50,897 bases of DNA from URNF01 sp045649855 (GTDB lineage Bacteria > Bacillota > Clostridia > Oscillospirales > Acutalibacteraceae), in NCBI GenBank assembly GCA_045649855.1, contig JAZRQN010000073.1:1-50897 (forward strand), written 5' to 3'. Position numbers and translations under genes: made by a program. The notes beneath the pieces were generated by a model, which did no database searches, was not told where the DNA came from, and saw only the letters and a list, made by a program, of their open reading frames with translations. Below, piece by piece: positions 24,156 to 30,893 of the stretch (positions are counted from its first letter, which is position 1; each line of letters opens with the position of its first letter).

Positions 24156-24452
24156 TTATTCGCCCGGAATCGGATAAAATACCTGCTCGCCGTCTTTTAC
24201 CCAACCGTTATCACGGGCTTCCTCTTCCATTTGGATATCGGAATTGTTTAATTTTTCCTGGCTGGATTCATTCTGCAGTTCAATGCGGCGAATCTCCGCT
24301 TCGTTGGCAGCGAGTTCTTCACGCTTGCTGTGAAGCTGAATCTGCAACGATACTACCTGCACCACGACGTATACAGCAAAAGCCGCACATGCAACGCGCA
24401 AGAAAATATTCTTTTTCTTTTTCTGCGGTTTTGCAGCTCTGCCGACGCGCAT
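24156..24452 (-). CDS. divIC: Septum formation initiator, DivIC/FtsB family
   Basis: A 98-residue bitopic division protein. The N-terminus is basic (KPQKKKKN), one membrane helix spans about 18-37 (IFLRVACAAFAVYVVVQVV) and a coiled coil follows (about 38-75, LHSKREELAANEAEIRRIE). The C-terminal DNGWVKDGEQVFYPIPGE is the usual end for the family. It would join FtsL and DivIB at the septum. ATG 24452 follows AGGAGG by 7 bases. Its place between yabQ and yabR matches the Bacillus order. Confidence 0.9.
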   Translation of the reverse strand: MRVGRAAKPQKKKKNIFLRVACAAFAVYVVVQVVSLQIQLHSKREELAANEAEIRRIELQNESSQEKLNNSDIQMEEEARDNGWVKDGEQVFYPIPGE

Positions 24453-24521
24453 GATGAATCCTCCTTTCGAAAACTGAAAATTCCTATACACATTTACTAT
24501 ACTATACATAGTATTATTTTT

Positions 24522-24989
24522 TCAAGACTTTTTTGAAATTTTTTTACTTTTTTTGCGTCTTTCTCCGATTTTTTTGACAGCCGCACGGTAAAATGCCAAA
24601 AACTTCGATTGCACACCGCTAAACAGTATCCGCAACACCGCATATACCTTGCGTCTGATTCCTCTTACGAACAGGAACATCCCCCGTATAACCGTCCCGA
24701 GTACACGATGGCACAATCGTCCCATCGTGAAATAAAACGAGCAAAACCCCGTCAACTCCCCGATAAGTAAATACGGATATAATTGACCGTCCGCTATCCC
24801 CAAGAACACAAAAAACGTAATCAAAGCAGAGGTGATGCAAAAGAAGATATCCTGAAAGAAACAACCAATAACAGACGGCACAAACAGCAAGCGCCACGTT
24901 CGAAACAACTCATAATACAATCCGATCCAAACGCCCAGACCGCACGCGTACAGGAAATTGACCAGTTGTAGTTTACTGATCTGATCCAT
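24522..24989 (-). CDS. yabQ: Spore cortex biosynthesis protein YabQ
   Basis: A 155-residue membrane protein with about four to five hydrophobic segments (LVNFLYACGLGVWIGLYYE is the family's first helix) and a very basic C-terminal tail (RRKKSKKISKKS). In Bacillus subtilis YabQ sits in the outer spore membrane and is needed for cortex formation; it is made under sigma-E. The ATG at 24989 is one base past the yabP stop (TAAGATG), so translation is coupled. The ribosome site is weak, which fits coupling. The gene marks the organism as a spore former. Confidence 0.88.
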   Translation of the reverse strand: MDQISKLQLVNFLYACGLGVWIGLYYELFRTWRLLFVPSVIGCFFQDIFFCITSALITFFVFLGIADGQLYPYLLIGELTGFCSFYFTMGRLCHRVLGTVIRGMFLFVRGIRRKVYAVLRILFSGVQSKFLAFYRAAVKKIGERRKKSKKISKKS

Positions 24990-24990
24990 C

Positions 24991-25266
24991 TTATCGGAAC
25001 ATCCTACCGAGCAGAGAGCGCGGTCGGACACACTGCGAGTATATCAAACTGTCTACATGGCCGCTCAACCGCACATCCCCCGTCTCTAACTGCAGATGAG
25101 AGATATGCAGTTTTTGACCGCATATCGTCAACATACCGCAAGTCGTCTTCAACTTCACAGACTGCTCATCAAAGCTCTCCACTTCGGTAACGCCGCTGAT
25201 ATGTACCTGTCCCCGCTCTTTCAAGATCAGATCATGGGGTCGTTCGTTTTCTTGCAGATCCGCCAT
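24991..25266 (-). CDS. yabP: Sporulation protein YabP
   Basis: A 91-residue YabP. The core motifs HDLILKERGQVHISGVTEV and FDEQSVKLKTTCGMLTICG-type strands match the YabP/YqfC family, small beta-rich proteins of the mother cell that act with YabQ and SpoIVA-related coat and cortex assembly. ATG 25266 has GAGGT 5 bases upstream. A sigma-E-like promoter stands at 25297-25325, so yabP is the first gene of a sporulation-timed unit. Short length is normal. Confidence 0.9.
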   Translation of the reverse strand: MADLQENERPHDLILKERGQVHISGVTEVESFDEQSVKLKTTCGMLTICGQKLHISHLQLETGDVRLSGHVDSLIYSQCVRPRSLLGRMFR

Positions 25267-25296
25267 ACAATACCTCACCTTTCTCTATCTGGTTTC

Positions 25297-25325
25297 ATTG
25301 TATGGAACTGCTACGGTATATATGA
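25297..25325 (-). promoter_or_regulatory. Sigma-E-type sporulation promoter of yabPQ
   Basis: Minus strand TCATATA (25319-25325) - 14 bp - CATACAAT (25297-25304). The -10 element agrees with the Bacillus sigma-E form CATACANT and the -35 element matches KMATATT at six of seven positions. A vegetative -35 is missing at 17 bp. yabP is a known sigma-E gene in Bacillus, so position and sequence agree. Confidence 0.7.
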
Positions 25326-25327
25326 CA

Positions 25328-25360
25328 AAAGACGTTGTTCGTCAACCGAACAACGTCTTT
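25328..25360 (-). terminator. Terminator after rqcP
   Basis: A 14-bp perfect stem (25328-25341 / 25347-25360, core gacgttgttcg) with a 5-nt loop is followed on the minus strand by TTTTG. It separates rqcP from the sigma-E promoter of yabP and insulates the sporulation unit. Confidence 0.88.
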
Positions 25361-25363
25361 ATA

Positions 25364-25602
25364 TCACAAAATCAAATACATGCCGGCGGCATCGCTTTTT
25401 GCCACCGTTTCTTGCACAGACAACACTTTCACACGTATTTCGCGTGCACCGAGCGTTACCGCGATGACGTCCCCTTCTTTCACATCATAGATGCGCGCGC
25501 CACCTTATCGTTCACCGTAACCTTTCCTGCATCGCAGGCTTCATTGGCAACGGTACGACGTTTGATGATGCGAGAGACTTTCAAATATTTATCCAAGCGC
25601 AA
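25364..25602 (-). pseudogene. rqcP: S4-domain RQC protein RqcP (YabO), frameshifted
   Basis: A short S4 RNA-binding gene. From the TTG at 25602 (GGAGG 8 bases upstream) it reads LRLDKYLKVSRIIKRR, then NEACDAGKVTVNDKVARAS and hits TGA at 25480-25482 after 40 residues. In the next frame the protein resumes at YDVKEGDVIAVTLGARE and ends KSDAAGMYLIL with TGA at 25364-25366. Adding one base near 25488-25492 restores a full 79-residue RqcP. This protein binds 50S-tRNA complexes during C-terminal Ala tailing of stalled chains. Both halves look conserved, so the break is recent, a sequencing error in the GCGCGCGC run, or a recoding site. Confidence 0.85.
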
Positions 25603-25625
25603 ATCGGATACCTCCTAGGATAGAC

Positions 25626-25649
25626 AAAAGCCGCCCGAAGGCGGCTTTT
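25626..25649 (-). terminator. Terminator after HU
   Basis: A 10-bp perfect stem AAAAGCCGCC / GGCGGCTTTT with a TTCG tetraloop on the minus strand, 14 bp past the HU stop. It also lies just before the rqcP ribosome site, so rqcP is read by partial read-through or another promoter. Confidence 0.9.
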
Positions 25650-25662
25650 CAGAGAAGCGAAA

Positions 25663-25938
25663 TTATTTCGCAACAGCGTCTTTGAAAGCTTTACCAGCTT
25701 TGAAGACAGGCTGCTTGGAAGCAGCAATTTTGATCTCAGCGCCGGTCTGCGGATTACGGCCGGTGCGAGCAGCACGCTCACGAACCTCAAAAGTACCAAA
25801 GCCAACCAACTGGACTTTGTCGCCAGCCGCAACAGCGTCTTCGATAGCAGCCAAAACAGCCGCAACTGCTTTCTCAGCATCTTTTTTGGACAGTGCTGCT
25901 TTGTCAGCAACTGCCGCTACGAGTTCTACCTTGTTCAT
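25663..25938 (-). CDS. hup: HU-family nucleoid protein
   Basis: A 91-residue histone-like DNA-binding protein. It starts MNKVELVAAVADKAALSKKDAEKAV, has the GFGTFEVRERAARTGRNPQTG beta-arm that wraps the minor groove and ends with KPVFKAGKAFKDAV-type helix. ATG 25938 follows GGAGG by 8 bases. It is 55 bp after mazG and before rqcP, the order seen in many Firmicutes. Confidence 0.97.
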   Translation of the reverse strand: MNKVELVAAVADKAALSKKDAEKAVAAVLAAIEDAVAAGDKVQLVGFGTFEVRERAARTGRNPQTGAEIKIAASKQPVFKAGKAFKDAVAK

Positions 25939-25993
25939 TGTGAATACCTCCATTTTTTTATACAAAGCGAATATCGTTTACCGATTCGCCTCT

Positions 25994-26794
25994 TTACAAA
26001 TCATTTACGGACGTTTCTTCCCAAAGGGCACGCCATCCGTCCGCACTCACAGCGGAAACATCCATATTTCTCTCTGCGAGCAACCGTTCCATTCTGAAAA
26101 ATCGACCGACAAAACGGTTTGCCGCCAATGATAATTGCTCTTCGGCATCCAGCGATAACTGTCTGGCCAACGCAGTCATTGAGAACAACATATCTCCTAA
26201 CTGTTCTGCCACGTCCGCCTCACCGACAATCGCCTGCTTGAAAACAGATAACTGTTCTTCCAACAACGCAACCGTCTGCAAAACATCCGAGGTCATTTCA
26301 AAGCCAACGCGCCGCGCACGACCGAGTACTTTCGAAGCACGCATCAGCGCAGGTAATGAATGCGGCACGCCATCCAACAACTGCGACTGCGTTTTACCGC
26401 CTTTCGCCTGCCGTTTGACAGCATCCCAGTTTTTCAAAGCCTGTCCTGCATCAGCAGCAGAAAGATCACCAAACACGTGCGGATGCCGCATCACCAATTT
26501 CTGACACAACGCATCTACAACATCTTCAAAAGTGAACCCGTCCGCCTCTTCTTCAATACAGGCGTGAAAAACGACCTGCAACAAAACATCTCCTAGTTCC
26601 TCTTGCAAGCCGTCGCTATCACCTTGGTCGATTGCTTCCAGCGCCTCATGGGTCTCTTCCAAAAAATCACCGCGAATGGATCGATGTGTCTGTTCTCGAT
26701 CCCACGGACATCCGTCCGGCGAACGTAAAATTCGCATGATCTGCAACAAATCCTGCATATCATAACGATTTTTGAAATCAAACTGAACTGCCAT
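25994..26794 (-). CDS. mazG: Nucleoside triphosphate pyrophosphohydrolase MazG
   Basis: A 266-residue MazG with two MazG folds. The first (about 10-130) carries SPDGCPWDREQTH, FLEETHEALEAI and EELGDVLLQVVFH, the EExxE..ExxD metal-binding pattern. The second (about 170-260) has VAEQLGDMLFSMTALAR. It hydrolyses (d)NTPs to NMP and PPi, clearing damaged nucleotides. Bacillus YabN has an extra methylase domain in front that is absent here. ATG 26794 has TTTGGAG at a long 13-base spacing. Own promoter at 26850-26878, with a 5' hairpin. Confidence 0.93.
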   Translation of the reverse strand: MAVQFDFKNRYDMQDLLQIMRILRSPDGCPWDREQTHRSIRGDFLEETHEALEAIDQGDSDGLQEELGDVLLQVVFHACIEEEADGFTFEDVVDALCQKLVMRHPHVFGDLSAADAGQALKNWDAVKRQAKGGKTQSQLLDGVPHSLPALMRASKVLGRARRVGFEMTSDVLQTVALLEEQLSVFKQAIVGEADVAEQLGDMLFSMTALARQLSLDAEEQLSLAANRFVGRFFRMERLLAERNMDVSAVSADGWRALWEETSVNDL

Positions 26795-26821
26795 ACAATC
26801 GATTATTCTCCAAACCTAGCC

Positions 26822-26841
26822 GTAAGGAAGTCGCTCCTTAC
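26822..26841 (-). other. 5'-terminal hairpin of the mazG transcript
   Basis: GTAAGGA / TCCTTAC perfect 7-bp stem with a 6-nt loop. It begins about 8 bp past the -10 box, so it would form at or within a few bases of the mRNA 5' end. Confidence 0.55.
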
Positions 26842-26849
26842 TTGTAATC

Positions 26850-26878
26850 ATCATACCGCAAAAAAACACACAATGCAA
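26850..26878 (-). promoter_or_regulatory. mazG promoter
   Basis: Minus strand TTGCAT (26873-26878) and TATGAT (26850-26855), 17-bp spacing. Confidence 0.72.
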
Positions 26879-26937
26879 GTGTTTTTTGGTAAATAAATCA
26901 AAAATTTTCGCCTATTTGAATACTTTTTATCTATTTT

Positions 26938-27294
26938 TTAGAGTTCTTCGCCACATTTTTGACAAAAATCGGCATCTTTCGGATTGGTTTTGCCGCAAGA
27001 AGCGCAATGTCTCGTATGACGCAGAATATCCATCTGTTCGGTGAGGTCAATGACCGTTTGCTGCAACGCGTCAATCTCCTCACACAACACACCGATCGCC
27101 TCATCAGCATTTGCGCCATCGGTGTGTGCACCATACGACAATCTGCCGATCTCTTCGTATTTTGAACGAATGATACGCTCGGTTTCAGCAACCGACAATT
27201 TCAGTTTTCCGAAATTGACCAATTCACCGGTCTTCTCGCCTGCAGTCTTTGCCAATTCTTTCGCTTTGCAAATGACTTCTTCAACAGTCGTCAT
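26938..27294 (-). CDS. Small coiled-coil protein with a C-terminal zinc ribbon
   Basis: A 118-residue protein of unknown function. Residues about 1-90 are helical and charged, with a likely coiled coil near 60-90 (IGVLCEEIDALQQTVIDLTEQ). The C-terminus is a zinc ribbon CASCGKTNPKDADFCQKC, two CxxC pairs 11 residues apart. ATG 27294 is chosen because AGGAG lies 8 bases upstream. It has its own promoter (27343-27371) and no terminator is clear before mazG. It may be a scaffold or stress protein; nothing in the context fixes a role. Confidence 0.75.
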   Translation of the reverse strand: MTTVEEVICKAKELAKTAGEKTGELVNFGKLKLSVAETERIIRSKYEEIGRLSYGAHTDGANADEAIGVLCEEIDALQQTVIDLTEQMDILRHTRHCASCGKTNPKDADFCQKCGEEL

Positions 27295-27342
27295 GGTCAT
27301 CACTCCTTTGCACTACATCCGCCAAACGCGGTCTTTATATTC

Positions 27343-27371
27343 AGTATACAGTATTCTTTATAAAAAAGCAA
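27343..27371 (-). promoter_or_regulatory. Promoter of the zinc-ribbon gene
   Basis: Minus strand TTGCTT (27366-27371) and TATACT (27343-27348), 17-bp spacing, directly after the uridine-kinase stop at 27380. Confidence 0.7.
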
Positions 27372-27379
27372 GTAGCATA

Positions 27380-28315
27380 TTAGCCCGTAAACTCGCGCAA
27401 AATACTGTTTTGCGGCAACAAAGACAACGGCAACTGCGGAAACACCGACATGCGTTCGATCAAACGTGCAGCCACATCCACGTTCGGCTCATCCGCCCCC
27501 ACCTTTGATAAACGTTCCAGAAGCGGTTCTTTGAGCATACACGGTTCATATGCAAATGCGGTATCGATCACGCAATCCGCCGCATCGGTGAACGGGAACA
27601 TATACAATTCCTCTCCCCTGACCACCTGCGGCCACATCCGCATTGTGTTGGAAAACGGACTGTTACGAAACTGATCGTCCCGTAAAATACGCCGACACAA
27701 CCGCAAATCGCGTCGCGCCAGCCAGATACTGTCCTGTCGTTCAAACCTGGACAGCGTATTGATAAACAGCCGCACGGTGCCGTCATTCGGCATCACCTGA
27801 CCCAGTTTGGGATGAAAGGCGTGAATGCCCTCAAAAATAACCGCCGCATCCTCTTCCAGTTCCAGATGCACCGTTTCCGCGTGCGGCGCGTGAGCGTTGA
27901 AATCAAATTTTGGTAGTTCGGTTTTACCGTATGCGGTGATTTCCCGCACACAAGCAAATAACCGCTCGGCATCCAACGCGTCAATCGACTCATAATCGTA
28001 TTGACCGTTGGGCAACATAGGCGCTCTACCATATCCCAAATAGAAATCGTCCAGCGATACGACGTGCGCGACAGTGCCCAAATCCGCAAGCGCAGTTTTC
28101 AGCAGAGAAGCCGTTGTCGTCTTACCGGATGAAGAGGGACCGCACAACAGCACAATACGGCGTTTTTGCGGTACTGCGTGAATGGTCTTTGCCACCTGCG
28201 TAATCTCATCGTGATACCTGCGCTCCTCTGCCTCTATCAGTCTGACAGGGTCAGCAAGTGCATCTCGGCACACCGCATCCACCGAAATATTTCGGGTCTC
28301 AATTGCATTCTTCAT
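27380..28315 (-). CDS. Uridine kinase-like nucleoside kinase
   Basis: A 311-residue P-loop kinase of the PRK/uridine kinase family. Walker A is LCGPSSSGKTTTAS (near 57-70), followed by VVSLDDFYLGYG (substrate Asp), FDFNAHAPH and VIFEGIHAFHP. The C-terminal 130 residues form the helical extension typical of the Clostridial long form. Phosphorylation of a nucleoside or related sugar is expected; uridine is by family only. It overlaps the 3' end of hemZ by 17 bp, so it is coupled. It is last in recJ-relA-dtd-MBL-hemZ. Confidence 0.85.
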   Translation of the reverse strand: MKNAIETRNISVDAVCRDALADPVRLIEAEERRYHDEITQVAKTIHAVPQKRRIVLLCGPSSSGKTTTASLLKTALADLGTVAHVVSLDDFYLGYGRAPMLPNGQYDYESIDALDAERLFACVREITAYGKTELPKFDFNAHAPHAETVHLELEEDAAVIFEGIHAFHPKLGQVMPNDGTVRLFINTLSRFERQDSIWLARRDLRLCRRILRDDQFRNSPFSNTMRMWPQVVRGEELYMFPFTDAADCVIDTAFAYEPCMLKEPLLERLSKVGADEPNVDVAARLIERMSVFPQLPLSLLPQNSILREFTG

Positions 28316-29777
28316 AAAACTGGATCACTTGTTCCTTCCTGGCGATCATTTCTTCAAAGCGCGCAATATACTCATACGGGAACTTGTAATTAAATATGCG
28401 GGAAAGTTGATCGCTGTGCGGCACTTTCAATTTGGTAACCGCACCTGCGCCGCACCCCAAAATGGTATGCGTTTCATCCATAATATATACATTGTAAAGG
28501 CCTTCTTTGCCTTTCTTTGCCCATCCTGTATTTTCCTGGTTGCTGACCGCGCGGCTTTGGCGGTACAGATAATACGGCAAATACCCGTCCCGTGTCAGCC
28601 GTTCGTTGCTCAAAGCAATCATCCGCGCCGCCGCCAAAGACGGCTCATAATCGGCACGGTGTTGCAGCACCAGATTGGAAGCACGCTTCAGGCACAAGGT
28701 ATGTACGGTAACGCTTTCGGGCGACAACAACAGAATGGAATCCATCGTTTGCGCAAACCCCTCAACCGTATCCCCGGGCAAACCAGCAATGAGATCGGTG
28801 TTGATATTATCCAAGCCACAACGCCGTGCCAGCGCGAACGCATCGTAAAACTGTTCTGCAGTATGACGACGACCGATGTTTTGCAACACCTCATTTTGCA
28901 ACGTTTGCGGATTGATGCTGATACGATCGATTCCTGCCGCTTTGATAGCGCGCAGTTTTGCTTCGGTTACCGTATCGGGGCGACCTGCTTCCACCGTATA
29001 TTCACGCAGATGGCTCAGATCGAAATGTGTTTCAATCACTTTAAACAAACGCGTCAACTGTTCAGCGGTTAAGGTGGTCGGCGTACCGCCACCGAAATAC
29101 ACCGTTTCCAAACGCAGACCGAGTCTGCGGGTCATATCCCCCGTGAACGCCAATTCCTGTTCCAGTTTCTCCACGTAATCAGGTATCAGTTTTTCCGCCT
29201 GGGTTACGGTTTGAGAAACAAACGAACAATAATCGCATCGTGTCGGGCAAAACGGAATGGAAATATACAAACTGAAAGAATCCGCACGCGATAACGCAAG
29301 AATTTCGTTTTCCGCACGTAAGACGCGTTGCATCAATTCGATTTTCGGCTCACTGACCAACAATTTCTCACGGAAATGGGTCAGCGCGGCATCCGCACCG
29401 TTGGCCGCTGTCAATCGGCGCAACAATTTGACGGGACGTACGCCCGTAACCAAGCCCCAATCTTGTCCCACGCCCAAAAGTTCGGTCAACAAACGGTACA
29501 ACAGTGTGGTCATGGTCAACTCACAACTATCCCGATAGGTTATATCCGTTTTGGACACGGTCGCAGTCAAAGTTTGGTCAACTTCCTCGAAATGCAAACG
29601 CACCGATATAGCGGTTTCCTTAGCACCTTCTTGCATAGTGCCGGTTACCGTCAACCCTTCAAAAGCACCGTCATCTACGGTATCGTGCAGGGTAATAATC
29701 TTCTCCTGCGGTAAAAATAAGCGGCAAACATTTTCCATTTCAAAATGAAAATCGTTGCCGTTCAGCAACATGTACAT
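28299..29777 (-). CDS. hemZ: Coproporphyrinogen III dehydrogenase-like radical SAM protein HemZ
   Basis: A 492-residue radical SAM protein. An N-terminal helical domain of about 165 residues precedes the SAM barrel, with Cys177/Cys181/Cys184 in FCPTRCDYCSF, the GGGTPT motif and a C-terminal HemN-like domain. This length and N-terminal extension define HemZ rather than HemN or HemW. It was named for oxygen-independent coproporphyrinogen oxidation, but no haem pathway is visible nearby and activity of the class is not certain. ATG 29777 has AGGAG 6 bases upstream; the ATG at 29771 is an alternative. Confidence 0.9.
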   Translation of the reverse strand: MYMLLNGNDFHFEMENVCRLFLPQEKIITLHDTVDDGAFEGLTVTGTMQEGAKETAISVRLHFEEVDQTLTATVSKTDITYRDSCELTMTTLLYRLLTELLGVGQDWGLVTGVRPVKLLRRLTAANGADAALTHFREKLLVSEPKIELMQRVLRAENEILALSRADSFSLYISIPFCPTRCDYCSFVSQTVTQAEKLIPDYVEKLEQELAFTGDMTRRLGLRLETVYFGGGTPTTLTAEQLTRLFKVIETHFDLSHLREYTVEAGRPDTVTEAKLRAIKAAGIDRISINPQTLQNEVLQNIGRRHTAEQFYDAFALARRCGLDNINTDLIAGLPGDTVEGFAQTMDSILLLSPESVTVHTLCLKRASNLVLQHRADYEPSLAAARMIALSNERLTRDGYLPYYLYRQSRAVSNQENTGWAKKGKEGLYNVYIMDETHTILGCGAGAVTKLKVPHSDQLSRIFNYKFPYEYIARFEEMIARKEQVIQFYEECN

Positions 29778-29786
29778 AGAATTCTC

Positions 29787-30407
29787 CTATATATGCGCGA
29801 GATACGGATTTTCACGGCGTTCCGCCGACAATGTGGTAGCAGGACCGTGTCCCGACAAAATGGTATACTCACCATCCAAGTCAGCCAACCGCGCCAATGA
29901 CGCACGCATTGCAGGCACATCACCGGTCGGAAAATCCGTGCGACCGATCGAGCGATTAAACAGCGTGTCCCCCGAAAACAGCCAATTCCCCACCTGATAA
30001 CAGCAACTGCCAGACGTATGTCCCGGCGTATGCAACACACGCACCGTTTCATCACCGAACGAAAACGTATCATTATCGGTGTACCATACGTCAGCCTGCA
30101 CCGTAACGGGCAATCCGGAAAAAGGCATACTGAGATTGTAGTTGGCATCCTCAAGCAACATTTTTTCCGACAAGCAGGCTGTTACAGGACAGCCGAACAC
30201 CCGTTTGAGCTCCCCTACCGCCTGCACATGGTCAAAATGTCCGTGTGTCAACCAAATCCCCTTTACAGACAAATCGTGCATACGAATATGTTGAATAATG
30301 CGATCCGCAGCGTCTCCCGGATCGATTATCACAGCATCACGCTCATCGGTAGACAAAACATAGCAGTTGGTTTGCAAAGGTCCGACCACGATGGTGTTTA
30401 CTTGCAT
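29787..30407 (-). CDS. Metallo-beta-lactamase fold hydrolase (glyoxalase II-like)
   Basis: A 206-residue MBL-fold protein with the metal site HGHFDH (LTHGHFDHVQ), a distal His (HTPGHTSG), GDTLF and a final GHGP. It matches the YcbL/YqgX group of glyoxalase II-like hydrolases of thioesters or similar. ATG 30407 is used; it overlaps the dtd 3' end by 10 bp, so translation is coupled. The order relA-dtd-MBL-hemZ is frequent in Clostridia. Substrate unknown. Confidence 0.88.
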   Translation of the reverse strand: MQVNTIVVGPLQTNCYVLSTDERDAVIIDPGDAADRIIQHIRMHDLSVKGIWLTHGHFDHVQAVGELKRVFGCPVTACLSEKMLLEDANYNLSMPFSGLPVTVQADVWYTDNDTFSFGDETVRVLHTPGHTSGSCCYQVGNWLFSGDTLFNRSIGRTDFPTGDVPAMRASLARLADLDGEYTILSGHGPATTLSAERRENPYLAHI

Positions 30408-30868
30408 TTCGCACCGCCTTTGTTCCAAATATCGGTATCCATCAAGATGGTTACCGGTCCGTCATTGATCAAAGATACTTGCATATCCGCACCAAACTCG
30501 CCCGTTTCCACCTGCACACCGTATCGACGAAGTGCTTCGCAAAAATAGTCAAACAGCGGTTTGGCGATTGTCGCAGGTGCGGCACCAAAGAAATCGGGAC
30601 GGCGACCGTGCGAAATATCCGCACACAGCGTAAACTGGGACACTGCTAAAATACTGCCTCCTACATCCAAAAGAGAGCGATTCATTTTATCGTTTTCGTC
30701 GCAGAAAACGCGCATTTCCACCACTTTTTTCGCAAGCAGATCGGCAGTGGCTTCGGTATCTTCCGGCACGACACCTACCAAGAGCATCACGCCATGATCG
30801 ATCTTGCCGATCACCTCACCGTCTACCGTTACGTCGGCTTTGGAAACACGTTGATATACCGCTTTCAT
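30398..30868 (-). CDS. dtd: D-aminoacyl-tRNA deacylase
   Basis: A 156-residue Dtd, which removes D-amino acids from tRNA. It starts MKAVYQRVSKADVTVDGEVIG, has VSQFTLCADISHGRRPDFF (the SQxT motif) and NDGPVTI (the cross-subunit GP motif, NxGPVT). All catalytic features are present. ATG 30868 follows GGAGG by 7 bases. It lies 25 bp after relA. Confidence 0.95.
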   Translation of the reverse strand: MKAVYQRVSKADVTVDGEVIGKIDHGVMLLVGVVPEDTEATADLLAKKVVEMRVFCDENDKMNRSLLDVGGSILAVSQFTLCADISHGRRPDFFGAAPATIAKPLFDYFCEALRRYGVQVETGEFGADMQVSLINDGPVTILMDTDIWNKGGAKCK

Positions 30869-30893
30869 TGTCAAACCTCCACTAGTCTATCCG

